Positions 25,703 through 34,276 of a DNA stretch of 64,000 bases are shown piece by piece. The first letter of the stretch is position 1, and the number at the start of each line of letters is the position of its first letter. The DNA is from AP-15 sp963700195 (GTDB lineage Bacteria; Pseudomonadota; Alphaproteobacteria; ATCC43930; CGMCC-115725). The notes below the pieces were generated by a model. That model was given only the letters and a program-made list of their open reading frames with translations, had not been told where the DNA came from and ran no database searches. The position numbers and the translations under genes were made by a program. The stretch lies in assembly GCA_963700195.1 (NCBI GenBank), contig CAVOWQ010000019.1, positions 1 through 64,000 on the forward strand. Reading direction: 5' to 3'.

Positions 25703-26878
25703 TTAGCCAAAAACAGAGGCGCCGGCAACTATGATGCAACCGGCCGACAAGGCACAATTCTGTGCTACCAAGCGGCTCAAAGAGGATCTCAACATTCCGC
25801 ATCCTTCGCGCATCCGCGCCAGCACTGCGAAAGGCCCCTCCAGAGGTTCCGCCATCGCCGCCTGATCGATCCTCGCCTCGGGGTCGCGCGGAAAGATCGG
25901 GAGCGCCAGGGAGAGTTCCTGCGCGACCGCCTCCCCGATATCGATCGAATTGCCATCGAGGGGCTCGAACGCCGGCTCGTCACTGGTGAGCACGATTTCC
26001 TGCTCCTCTTCCGAAGCCGGGCCGTAAACCAGCGAGAAGCGGTCGGAAACCGTCCCGCGGACCGGCTCGAGGGTAACCGCGCAGCACTGCTCGAACTCCG
26101 CTGTAAATTCGGCCTCCAGCAGGATCACCTCGGGGCTCTGACGCCGGAGTTCCACTTCGGCCACGACGTGGTCGAGGGATATGAGGTCGAAGCGCCGCGA
26201 AAGCCTTTCCCGTTCCTCCGCGGTCGCTTCGATTCGCTGCCGGAATGGTCGTGCGCTCAGTCGGGCGAGTGCCACGAGCCGGGAGAATTCCGGTGTCGGA
26301 GGGCTCATCGCGCCTCGCCACTCGGGTAGGAAGAGACTTATTCGAGACGGGCCCGGCGGAACTTCGAACGATATATCACCGGCGAGAAGGTTGGCCGCGG
26401 ACTGGCTGCGCAATGCTCGAACCGCGCAGCGGACGTAAGTCGCCAGGTCATCCGCAGCGGATTTCGGCCCAGAGACGGTGCCGAAGACGTTCCGAGCGAG
26501 GGCTGCAGCGAGCGCCGAATCATCGCCGGCGAGCCCGGCTTCATAGGAGAGGATGCGGCCGTAGAAGGCTCGCGCCATGCGCTTGACGTGCTTGCCGACG
26601 CTGAGATCACCGACCCCCATCTCGCGCAGCGAGCGGTCGAAATCAGCGAACATTCGGTCGAAAAAGCTTTGGCAAAGCGGGCTCGCTTGCGGCCGATCTG
26701 CCTTGAGGCGATGAAGGTAAAGAAACGCGTGGAGACAGATCAATTCAAAGCGCCCGTCGAGCGTGTCCGGCACGCCATAGTCAGAGAAGAAAACCGGCTG
26801 GCGGGCCTGATCGACGACACGCCGGTACGCGATGTCTGCAGCCTCGCGGGCCGAATTGTGTCCGGAGAAAGAAAACAC
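25703..26878 (-). CDS. Ubiquinol-cytochrome c chaperone (Cbp3) fused in frame to DUF177
   Basis: Residues 1-185 are a CBP3-family chaperone for the bc1 complex: FFSDYGVPDTLDGRFELICL, HAFLYLHRLK, and SVGKHVKRMARAFYGRILSY. Residues 191-391 are DUF177/YceD, the usual gene upstream of rpmF: DHVVAEVELRRQSPEVILLE, EQCCAVTLEPVRGTVSDRFS, and LDGNSIDIGEAVAQELSLAL. These are normally two adjacent genes. Here no stop separates them. ATG 26308 (MSPPTPEFSRL) with GAGG upstream is the likely separate DUF177 start, and a one-base shift before it would give a TAA (ARLE-stop). The C-terminal tail after PFAVLARMRE looks unlike the family and may also be out of frame. Confidence 0.8.
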   Translation of the reverse strand: MFSFSGHNSAREAADIAYRRVVDQARQPVFFSDYGVPDTLDGRFELICLHAFLYLHRLKADRPQASPLCQSFFDRMFADFDRSLREMGVGDLSVGKHVKRMARAFYGRILSYEAGLAGDDSALAAALARNVFGTVSGPKSAADDLATYVRCAVRALRSQSAANLLAGDISFEVPPGPSRISLFLPEWRGAMSPPTPEFSRLVALARLSARPFRQRIEATAEERERLSRRFDLISLDHVVAEVELRRQSPEVILLEAEFTAEFEQCCAVTLEPVRGTVSDRFSLVYGPASEEEQEIVLTSDEPAFEPLDGNSIDIGEAVAQELSLALPIFPRDPEARIDQAAMAEPLEGPFAVLARMREGCGMLRSSLSRLVAQNCALSAGCIIVAGASVFG

Positions 26879-27014
26879 CGCAGCCGCTCGTGAACGCCGC
26901 GGACGTTGACAACCAACGACTCGCGGTTAAACCTGCTCGCCGGAAAAATGGGCGTGTCCCTGGTCGGTTTCAACAGAATGCCGGTTGTGTGATCCTATGT
27001 TCGCTCCCCAAGCC

Positions 27015-27527
27015 ATGTCGCTACGGCGATTGTTTGTTCTTCTCGCCACCGTTTCTGCTGCTGCTGCGTTTGTCAGCTGCGCTCCAGCCGTGGACCAGCG
27101 CGGCAATCTGCCCAATCCGGATAAACTTGCCGAGATTCATGCCGGCAGCACGACCAAGGACGAGGTTGCCAAGATTCTCGGCACGCCGTCGAGCGTCAGC
27201 GTCTTCAACAACGACAAGTCCTGGTATTACATCAGCCGGCGAACCTCGCAGACCGCTTTTTTCGAGCCGGATGTGCTCGACCAGCAGGTCTATATCGTGA
27301 ACTTCGATGACCAGGGGGTGGTTAAGGCGATCGACCACAAGGCGCTAGAAGACGGCAAGGAAATCACGCCGGTCGCTCGAGCTACGCCGGCACCCGGCCG
27401 CGAGTTGTCGTTTCTCGAGCAGCTGATCGGCAACCTCGGGAAGTTTAACGGCAGCAGCGGTGGCGGCGGGGGTAGCGGCGGGGGTAGTACCCAGGGTCCC
27501 AAGCCGAACGATAACGGGACCCATTGA
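27015..27527 (+). CDS. bamE: Outer-membrane assembly lipoprotein BamE (SmpA/OmlA)
   Basis: A 170-residue lipoprotein of the BAM complex, which inserts beta-barrel proteins. ATG 27015 (MSLRRLFVLLATVSAAAAFV) gives a signal peptide ending in a FVSC lipobox. The core has HAGSTTKDEVAKILGTPSSV, WYYISRRTSQTAFF and VYIVNFDDQGVVKAI. The last 35 residues are a low-complexity Gly/Ser linker. It is divergent from the Cbp3/DUF177 ORF, the conserved alphaproteobacterial arrangement. Confidence 0.92.
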   Translation: MSLRRLFVLLATVSAAAAFVSCAPAVDQRGNLPNPDKLAEIHAGSTTKDEVAKILGTPSSVSVFNNDKSWYYISRRTSQTAFFEPDVLDQQVYIVNFDDQGVVKAIDHKALEDGKEITPVARATPAPGRELSFLEQLIGNLGKFNGSSGGGGGSGGGSTQGPKPNDNGTH

Positions 27528-27542
27528 CGACTGCCGTCCGGG

Positions 27543-29639
27543 TCAGCTCGCCCATTTCGCCAGCATCGCGAGCAGCAGCAGCGCGACAATATTGGTGATC
27601 TTGATCATCGGGTTGACTGCAGGCCCGGCGGTGTCCTTGTAGGGGTCGCCGACCGTATCTCCGGTCACCGCGGCCTTGTGCGGCTCGGATCCCTTGCCGC
27701 CGTGATGGCCTTCCTCGATGTATTTCTTGGCATTGTCCCAGGCGCCGCCGCCCGAGGTCATCGAGATCGCGACGAAGATCCCGGTAACGATGGTTCCGAG
27801 CAGCATCGCCCCGAGCGCGCTGAAAGCCGCTGCGCGCCCCGCGATGATCGTAATCACGATCCAAAGGGCAATCGGCGCCACCACCGGAAGCAGAGACGGC
27901 ACGATCATCTCGCGTATCGCTGCGCGCGTCAGCATGTCGACGGCGAGACCATAGTCGGGTTTGGCGCTGCCCTGCATGATGCCGGGAATCTCGCGGAACT
28001 GGCGCCGCACCTCGATGACAACCGCCGCTGCCGCCCTGCCGACCGCCGTCATGCCCATAGATCCGAATAGGTAGGGCAATAATCCGCCGACGAACAACCC
28101 GATCACCACATAAGGGTCTTGAAGGTTGAAGCGAACGTCGAGATTGGGGAAATAGTGCCTCAGATCCTCGGTATACGCCGCGAACAGCACCAGGGAGGCG
28201 AGCCCGGCCGAGCCGATCGCATAGCCTTTGGTGACGGCCTTCGTCGTGTTGCCGACGGCGTCGAGCGCGTCGGTCGTCCGACGCACGTCGCGCGGCAGGT
28301 CAGCCATCTCGGCGATGCCGCCGGCATTGTCGGTGACCGGTCCATAGGCGTCCAGCGCCACGATCATGCCGGCGAGCGCTAGCATCGTTGTCGCGGCGAT
28401 CGCGATCCCGAACAGACCGGCAATCAGGTATGACGAGATGATCCCGACACAGATCACGATGACCGGCAGCGCTGTCGCCTCCATCGAGACGGCTAGGCCC
28501 TGAATCACATTTGTGCCGTGGCCCGTTGTCGAGCTCCGCGCAATGCTGCGCACCGGCCGATAATCGGTCCCGGTGTAGTATTCGGTAATCCACACGATGA
28601 AGCCGGTGACACCCAAACCGACGATCGCGCACAGCCACAATCCCAGCCCGGTCACCGAGGCGCCGGTGGTCATCGGCAGCGCGCCCGAAAAGCCAAGGAG
28701 CAAGTAGATCAGCAGCGCGATTGCCCCGATCGACAAGACTCCCGTGGCGAGCAACCCCTTGTAGAGCGCCTTCATGATGCCGTTGTCGGCGCCAAGCCGG
28801 ACGAAGAACGTGCCAATCACCGAAGTCGCGATGCACACTGCGCCAATCAACAGCGGCAGCATCAGCATCTTGTCGCGCAGCGGCGACGTGAAGAAGATCG
28901 CGGCCAGCAGCATTGTGGCGACGATCGTCACGGCGTAAGTCTCGAACAGGTCGGCGGCCATCCCGGCGCAATCGCCGACATTGTCGCCAACGTTGTCGGC
29001 GATGACAGCCGGGTTGCGTGGATCGTCCTCCGGTATTCCGGCCTCGACTTTACCGACGAGGTCGGCGCCGACGTCCGCGCCCTTTGTGAAGATGCCTCCG
29101 CCGAGACGCGCGAAGATCGAGATCAGCGATGCGCCAAAGCTCAACCCCACCATTGCTTCGAGCACCGGGCGCAAATCGTCGCCCGGCGTTATCGCGCGAA
29201 GGATGAAATAGTAAATCCCGACTCCGAGCAGACCGAGCCCGACCACGAGCAAGCCGGTGACCGCGCCAGCTTTGAAGGCGATTGCCAGACCGGCCTTGAG
29301 ACTACTGCGCGCGGCCTGCGCGGTTCTCACATTCGCGCGCACCGAGACGTTCATACCGACATAGCCGGCGGCTGCCGACAGCACCGCCCCGATCAGGTAG
29401 CCGATCGCGACGCGCAGTCCCAGGGTGATCCCGAGGATGATGAGAACGACGACCCCGACAATAGCGATCGTGCGGTACTGGCGATTAAGATAAGCCTTCG
29501 CGCCGACCTGTACAGCGCCCGAGATTTCCTGCATTCGGGCAGTCCCGGCGTTGGCGGTCAATACTTGACGGCTGGTGAACCAGCCATAGGCCAAGGCCAG
29601 CAGGCCGCACGCGATGACTAGAAAGTATGCGGATGACAT
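27543..29639 (-). CDS. hppA: Membrane-bound proton-translocating pyrophosphatase
   Basis: A 698-residue integral membrane pump (about 16 helices) that couples PPi hydrolysis to proton export. ATG 29639 (MSSAYFLVIACGLLALAYGW). The substrate site is in GGGIFTKGADVGADLVGKVE and EDDPRNPAVIADNVGDNVGD. GNTTKAVTKGYAIGSA carries Lys where potassium-dependent pumps have Ala, so this is the K-independent class. The gene is intact and ends convergent with bamE. A hairpin terminator separates it from thiL upstream. Confidence 0.95.
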   Translation of the reverse strand: MSSAYFLVIACGLLALAYGWFTSRQVLTANAGTARMQEISGAVQVGAKAYLNRQYRTIAIVGVVVLIILGITLGLRVAIGYLIGAVLSAAAGYVGMNVSVRANVRTAQAARSSLKAGLAIAFKAGAVTGLLVVGLGLLGVGIYYFILRAITPGDDLRPVLEAMVGLSFGASLISIFARLGGGIFTKGADVGADLVGKVEAGIPEDDPRNPAVIADNVGDNVGDCAGMAADLFETYAVTIVATMLLAAIFFTSPLRDKMLMLPLLIGAVCIATSVIGTFFVRLGADNGIMKALYKGLLATGVLSIGAIALLIYLLLGFSGALPMTTGASVTGLGLWLCAIVGLGVTGFIVWITEYYTGTDYRPVRSIARSSTTGHGTNVIQGLAVSMEATALPVIVICVGIISSYLIAGLFGIAIAATTMLALAGMIVALDAYGPVTDNAGGIAEMADLPRDVRRTTDALDAVGNTTKAVTKGYAIGSAGLASLVLFAAYTEDLRHYFPNLDVRFNLQDPYVVIGLFVGGLLPYLFGSMGMTAVGRAAAAVVIEVRRQFREIPGIMQGSAKPDYGLAVDMLTRAAIREMIVPSLLPVVAPIALWIVITIIAGRAAAFSALGAMLLGTIVTGIFVAISMTSGGGAWDNAKKYIEEGHHGGKGSEPHKAAVTGDTVGDPYKDTAGPAVNPMIKITNIVALLLLAMLAKWAS

Positions 29640-29651
29640 CCGTAAAGTCCC

Positions 29652-29704
29652 CACAAATAAAAACACCTGCTCTCAACATGCGCGGTGCCGCGGAAGCAGG
29701 TCCA
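29652..29704 (-). terminator. Putative Rho-independent terminator after thiL
   Basis: On the minus strand GACCTGCT...AGCAGGTG form an imperfect stem around a 23-base GC-rich loop, followed by TTTTTATTT. It lies downstream of thiL and just before the hppA start. Confidence 0.5.
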
Positions 29705-29796
29705 CTAACGGAACATGCCAGAGTAGTGGCCCGCAGGCAACCATACTGTGATCTGCTTACCACTCGAACTGGCCGGGTCTTCGGCTTCAGGATTGA

Positions 29797-30777
29797 TCAG
29801 AAGTGGCGGTACCCGGCAGCCTCCAGCGGGATCCGATCCCCGTCGGCGTTAAGTAGCCGCACCCCTGCTCCGATATCGATCCTGCCAATCCTGGTAACCG
29901 GGACACCGAGCCGGGGCGGCAAAGCGACAATCGTTTCGGCCGCGTCGGCGGGCGCCGCAAACAACAGCTCGTAATCGTCTCCCGCAGCGGCAAGCCGCGC
30001 GTGGAAACCCGAGTCGCCCTCGACGATGGCTCGCGCGGCGGGCGACAGCGGCAGCAGATCGAGTTCGACGATGGCCGCGACTTGAGAAGTCTCACAGATA
30101 TGCCCGAGATCGGCGAGAAGGCCGTCGGAGACGTTGATCATGGCACTCGCGATGCCACGCAGTCGGGGACCAAGCTCAGTGCGCGGCTCCGGAACCCGGA
30201 AGCGATTGACCAGGTAGTCGCGATGCTCGATCGCGAGATTGGGATAAGCCCCACGCAACAGATCGAGCCCGAGGAACGCATCGCCTATCGTGCCGGAAAC
30301 CCATACGAGATCGCCCGGCTGGGCGCCGCTACGCCGAATCTCCTGACCTGCTGCGACCTCGCCGATCGCGGTCAGCGACAGGACGGCCGGGCCGCGGGTA
30401 CTGACTAAATCGCCGCCCAACAGGTCGATGTTGTAGCGGCGTTGATCTTCGGCCAGACCTTGGGCAAAGCGGGCGAGCCAATCCGGCCCGAGCTCGGCAG
30501 GGAGGGCCGTCGTAAGGACGTAATGAAGCGGCCGCGCCCCCATCGCAGCGAGATCCGAAAGATTGACGCGCAACAGCTTGCGCGCGACCAGCTCCGGCGG
30601 GTCGTCCGGCAAGTAATGCACTCCGGCGACGATCGCGTCCGCCGTTACTACGAGACGCCGCCCCGGCGTGCAGTCGACGAGCGCGGCATCGTCGACCAGC
30701 CCGAGCCCGCCCGGCCCTGCGAGCGGCGCGAAGAAACGCCGGATCCGCTCGAATTCTCCGAGCTCGTCTGCTGGCAT
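29797..30777 (-). CDS. thiL: Thiamine-monophosphate kinase
   Basis: A 326-residue ThiL that phosphorylates thiamine monophosphate to the active diphosphate. It starts MPADELGEFERIRRFFAPLA and shows metal-binding aspartates in GLVDDAALVDC, NLSDLAAMGARPLHYVLTTA, LLGGDLVSTRGPAVLSLTAI, and AMINVSDGLLADLGHICETS. Six bases separate it from nusB, an operon typical of alphaproteobacteria (ribH-nusB-thiL). Confidence 0.95.
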   Translation of the reverse strand: MPADELGEFERIRRFFAPLAGPGGLGLVDDAALVDCTPGRRLVVTADAIVAGVHYLPDDPPELVARKLLRVNLSDLAAMGARPLHYVLTTALPAELGPDWLARFAQGLAEDQRRYNIDLLGGDLVSTRGPAVLSLTAIGEVAAGQEIRRSGAQPGDLVWVSGTIGDAFLGLDLLRGAYPNLAIEHRDYLVNRFRVPEPRTELGPRLRGIASAMINVSDGLLADLGHICETSQVAAIVELDLLPLSPAARAIVEGDSGFHARLAAAGDDYELLFAAPADAAETIVALPPRLGVPVTRIGRIDIGAGVRLLNADGDRIPLEAAGYRHF

Positions 30778-30783
30778 CGGCCG

Positions 30784-31311
30784 TCACATCTCGGAAGCAC
30801 GCAAAGTGCGACCCAATTTGTCCAGGACGCCGTTCGCGAGCCCCGGCTCTTTGCCGGAAAAAAAAGCGTGAGCAATGGTCGTGTATTCGTTGATCGACAC
30901 GCGTGGCGGAACGTCGCGCCGATGCACGAGCTCGTAGGCGCCGGCTCGTAGAATCGCGCGCAGAACCGCATCGAACCGCGGCAACGGCCATTCCTCGGTG
31001 AGCACGTCGGAAACCGTTGCGTCGAGCCGGTCCAAATCAGCCGCTACTCCACGGACGATGTCGGAGAACAGGGCGGGATCGGCCTCGCCATACCGATCGC
31101 CGTCGATATCATGACCCAGACGGTGCCGGGCGAACTCGCGCACGACCAATTCCGGGTCAACTTCCCGGTTCAGCTCCAGCTGATAAAGCGCCTGCACCGC
31201 CGCGAGCCGGGAAACGCTGCGCCGCCGACCGCTGGCCCGCGGTCCGCCCGCCCCGGCTTCACGCCCTTCGGGCTGAAGATCGCCGGGCGACCGCTCTATT
31301 GGTGTAGTCAT
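30784..31311 (-). CDS. nusB: Transcription antitermination factor NusB
   Basis: A 175-residue NusB, which binds boxA RNA with NusE in rRNA antitermination. After a disordered, basic N-terminal 30 residues come SVSRLAAVQALYQLELNREV and the helical core, ending VSINEYTTIAHAFFSGKEPG and LANGVLDKLGR. ATG 31311 overlaps the ribH 3' end by 53 bases; a later internal start would shorten the unusual basic leader. Confidence 0.93.
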   Translation of the reverse strand: MTTPIERSPGDLQPEGREAGAGGPRASGRRRSVSRLAAVQALYQLELNREVDPELVVREFARHRLGHDIDGDRYGEADPALFSDIVRGVAADLDRLDATVSDVLTEEWPLPRFDAVLRAILRAGAYELVHRRDVPPRVSINEYTTIAHAFFSGKEPGLANGVLDKLGRTLRASEM

Positions 31312-31753
31312 TTTCCTCCGCGGCGAGACGGCGCTTCAAATCCACTAACGTCAGGCAGGCGCGCACCGCCTCGCCGCCCTTGTCCCTGTGCTCGGCCGAA
31401 GCGCGGGCCAATGCCTGCGCCTCGTTCTCCACGGTCAAAATGCCGTACCCGATCGCGAGCCCGTCGCGCACCGCCAGATCCTGCAAGCCGCGCGCGCTCT
31501 CGGCGCAGATGTGATCGTAATGTGTCGTCTCGCCCCTGATCACGCAGCCGAGCGCGACAAAGCCGTCGAAGCGATCGGTGGACCGGGCCACCATTCCGAT
31601 GGCTGCCGGTATTTCGAACGCTCCGGGCACCGAGATGATCTCGTGGGTGGCACCCGCCGCCGCCATCGCACGCTCGGCCCCTTTGCGCAGATGGCCTGCA
31701 ATGTGAGTGTAATAGGGAGCTTCGACCAGGAGAATATGCGACGGTTGGTTCAT
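31259..31753 (-). CDS. ribH: 6,7-dimethyl-8-ribityllumazine synthase
   Basis: A 164-residue lumazine synthase, the penultimate step of riboflavin synthesis. ATG 31753 (MNQPSHILLVEAPYYTHIAG) is preferred over the longer frame because it overlaps the ribE stop (ATGA). Motifs are VPGAFEIP, GCVIRGETTHYDHI with the catalytic histidine, and IGYGILTVENEAQALAR. The last 15 basic residues overlap nusB and are unusual. ribBA, often found between ribE and ribH, is absent here. Confidence 0.94.
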   Translation of the reverse strand: MNQPSHILLVEAPYYTHIAGHLRKGAERAMAAAGATHEIISVPGAFEIPAAIGMVARSTDRFDGFVALGCVIRGETTHYDHICAESARGLQDLAVRDGLAIGYGILTVENEAQALARASAEHRDKGGEAVRACLTLVDLKRRLAAEENDYTNRAVARRSSARRA

Positions 31754-32352
31754 GGCACCCCCTCGGCGCGTGCGCCGAGGAGACGGGCGACGTAACGCGC
31801 TATCAGATCGATTTCGAGATTCATTCGCTGCCCAGGCTTTGCCTCGCCAAAGTTGGTGCATGCCAGTGTATGTGGGATGATGTTCACACCAAAACGCGTT
31901 CCCGACACTTCGTTGACGGTCAGGCTGACCCCGTCGAGTGCGACCGAGCCCTTAGTGCCGATAAACCTTTCCAGACCGTTGGGCACCTCGAAAACAAAAC
32001 GAACCGACTCGCTATCGGGCCGGCGCTCGACCATGCGGGCGACGCCGTCGACATGGCCCGAGACGAGGTGACCGCCGAGCTCGTCGCCGACCCGCAACGA
32101 TTTCTCAAGATTTACCGCGGATCCTTCGCCCCATTCGCCGATCGTCGTGCATGCCAGCGTCTCCGCCGATGCCTGAACGGAAAATTCCCCAGGCCCAACA
32201 GCAACGACCGTCAGACAGGCTCCCGAACAGGCGATCGAGGCTCCGAGCGCGATGGCCGAGGTGTCGAACGAGGTGCCAATCGTCAATTCGACGATCTCGC
32301 CTCGCCGCAACCGCTTCACCCGACCGAGATCCGTGATGATGCCGGTGAACAT
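31750..32352 (-). CDS. ribE: Riboflavin synthase alpha chain
   Basis: A 200-residue riboflavin synthase that dismutates two lumazines to riboflavin. Its two tandem barrels start MFTGIITDLGRVKRL and GHLVSGHVDGVARMVERRPD, with the paired motifs CSGACLTVV and LDGVSLTVN. It is the first gene of the ribE-ribH-nusB-thiL run. I see no FMN riboswitch in the 108 bases upstream. Confidence 0.95.
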   Translation of the reverse strand: MFTGIITDLGRVKRLRRGEIVELTIGTSFDTSAIALGASIACSGACLTVVAVGPGEFSVQASAETLACTTIGEWGEGSAVNLEKSLRVGDELGGHLVSGHVDGVARMVERRPDSESVRFVFEVPNGLERFIGTKGSVALDGVSLTVNEVSGTRFGVNIIPHTLACTNFGEAKPGQRMNLEIDLIARYVARLLGARAEGVP

Positions 32353-32460
32353 CCCGTTAGGCTACGGTTCCGTGACATCATTTGCCAGAGCGTCTTCGCG
32401 CCCCCTGGAATGCGCTTGTGCGGTGCGTTGTTAGCTCAAGGGAACCCCAAGGAGAGCAAA

Positions 32461-32898
32461 ATGATCACCAGAGCCGCGGGACGTATTCTGCTGACACTAG
32501 TCCTGGCCAGCGCAGTCTCCGCCGCATCGCAAGCGGCTGACGAAATCAAGGGCGGGAAATGGCAGTTCACGACCCAGATGCAGTCGCCCCCCGGCGTTCA
32601 GTCGGCAACGAGCGCCAGTGCTCCCATGACGATCACGGCCTGTATCGATTCCGCCAACCCGATCCCCGCCGAAGGACAATGCAAGCTCGACCGGGCGGAT
32701 CACCACGGCAGCCTCGTTACGTGGGCAATGACCTGCAACTCCCCCCGCGGCCCGATCCTCTCTGCCGGCTCGGGGCGTTACGTCGGCGACACGATGGAGG
32801 CAACCTTGACGGCGCGCGTCCCCGGCCCGAACGGCCAGCCGGTCGACACCCCTGGTCGCATAAGCGGTCGCTTCGTTGGACCGTGCGACGCAAAATAA
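32461..32898 (+). CDS. Periplasmic DUF3617-type protein
   Basis: A 145-residue secreted protein. The signal peptide MITRAAGRILLTLVLASAVS has cleavage near SQA-AD. The mature part, GGKWQFTTQMQSPP, ITACIDSANPIPAEGQCKLD, MTCNSPRGPI and YVGDTMEATLTARVPGP, matches the DUF3617 pattern, with four cysteines that may form two disulfides. AAGGAGAG lies just upstream of ATG 32461. Function is unknown. It is divergent from ribE. Confidence 0.75.
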   Translation: MITRAAGRILLTLVLASAVSAASQAADEIKGGKWQFTTQMQSPPGVQSATSASAPMTITACIDSANPIPAEGQCKLDRADHHGSLVTWAMTCNSPRGPILSAGSGRYVGDTMEATLTARVPGPNGQPVDTPGRISGRFVGPCDAK

Positions 32899-32905
32899 CC
32901 GCGTC

Positions 32906-34258
32906 CTATGCCGCTGTTGATGCTGCAGCCGCGATGTCGTGCTCCTGCGAGATGTCGCGGTTGGTGTAATCCGGCAACAAGGATACGGCGGTAATGCTGA
33001 CGACAGCGCAGAACAGGATGTAGAGCGCGATCGCGTAGCCCGAGCCGGTCCAGGCGAGCAGCGCCGTCGCGATCAGCGGCGCGGGGCCGCCGGCGATCAC
33101 CGACGAGAGGTGATAGCCGATCGAGGAGCCGCTATAGCGCAGCCTCGGAGGAAAGCATTCGGCGATCAGCGCCGCCTGGGGGCCGTACATCATGTCGTGC
33201 GGGACGAAGGACAGGATTACTGCAAGAAAGATCCAGCCCGGCACCGCGGTATTGAGCAGCGCGAAATAAATGAAACCGAAAACCCCTACCGTCGCAGCGC
33301 CGATCAAATACATTCGCTTGCGGCCGATAAGGTCGGATATGTGCCCGGAGAGCGGGGTCGTAATGGCAGACAGCATGGTGGCGATCAGAACCGCGGTCAG
33401 CAGCATGTTGCGCGAGCTGTGCAGCACCGTTGTCCCGTAGGTGAAGATAAAGGCGGCGAAAATATAGAACGGGCCCTGCTCGGCCATCCGCGCCAGCGCG
33501 GTCAGCGCGATCAGCTTGGGCTGCCGTTTGATCACTTCGATGACCGGCGCGCGCTCGATGCGCTTTTCCGCGACAAGCCGCGCAAAGATCGGGGTTTCGA
33601 GGATGCCGAGCCGGATGTAGAGCCCGATCCCGACCATGACGATGCTGAGCCAGAACGGGACGCGCCATCCCCAGGTCAGGAACTGATTGCCCGAAATCGC
33701 GCTGAACGCGAGCACCGCCAGGTTCGCCAGGAACAGCCCGGCCGGCCCGCCCCATTGCGGCCAGGAGGTGATGAAACCGCGATGGGCGTTGGTCCGCGCC
33801 CATTCCATCGACATCAACGTGGCGCCGCCCCATTCACCGCCGATCCCCATACCCTGAACAAAGCGCACGATGGTGAGGATCACCGCGCCCCAGATGCCGA
33901 TGGCCGCATAGCTCGGGACGAAGCCCACGGCAAAGGTCGACAGCCCAGTCAGCAGCAAGGTCGCAATCAGCGTCGCCTTACGCCCGATGCGGTCCCCATA
34001 GTGGCCGAAGAGCGCGGCGCCGACCGGACGCGCGATAAAGCCGACCGCGTAGATGCCGAATGCCTGTAGTGTCCCGACCAGCGGGTCGGATCCCGGGAAA
34101 TACAAACTCGCGAAGACGAGCGGGGCCACTTGGACGTAGAGGAGGAAATCGTAGGCCTCGATCGCGGTTCCCACGGTGCTCGCGACAACGGCGCGCCTGA
34201 GTTGCCTGCTGTGCTCGGCTTCGGAAAGAGTATTCGTGGAGATTTCCGTCGGGGTCAT
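32906..34258 (-). CDS. MFS metabolite:H+ symporter (paralogue 1)
   Basis: A 450-residue, 12-helix transporter of the MHS family (shikimate/proline-betaine/dicarboxylate symporters). The family signature between helices 2 and 3 is GHYGDRIGRKATLIATLL, and RFVQGMGIGGEWGGATLMSM and RGFITSWPQWGGPAG are typical. The helix-1 motif normally read IEWYDF is IEAYDF here. It is highly similar to the transporter upstream, so a tandem duplication. The substrate cannot be assigned. Confidence 0.9.
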   Translation of the reverse strand: MTPTEISTNTLSEAEHSRQLRRAVVASTVGTAIEAYDFLLYVQVAPLVFASLYFPGSDPLVGTLQAFGIYAVGFIARPVGAALFGHYGDRIGRKATLIATLLLTGLSTFAVGFVPSYAAIGIWGAVILTIVRFVQGMGIGGEWGGATLMSMEWARTNAHRGFITSWPQWGGPAGLFLANLAVLAFSAISGNQFLTWGWRVPFWLSIVMVGIGLYIRLGILETPIFARLVAEKRIERAPVIEVIKRQPKLIALTALARMAEQGPFYIFAAFIFTYGTTVLHSSRNMLLTAVLIATMLSAITTPLSGHISDLIGRKRMYLIGAATVGVFGFIYFALLNTAVPGWIFLAVILSFVPHDMMYGPQAALIAECFPPRLRYSGSSIGYHLSSVIAGGPAPLIATALLAWTGSGYAIALYILFCAVVSITAVSLLPDYTNRDISQEHDIAAAASTAA

Positions 34259-34276
34259 CGATGTGCGGTCCTGCCG

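Noticed and set aside
32353..32460. FMN riboswitch before ribE
   Set aside because: The gap is too short for the full aptamer and shows no AGGGGC-type conserved core.
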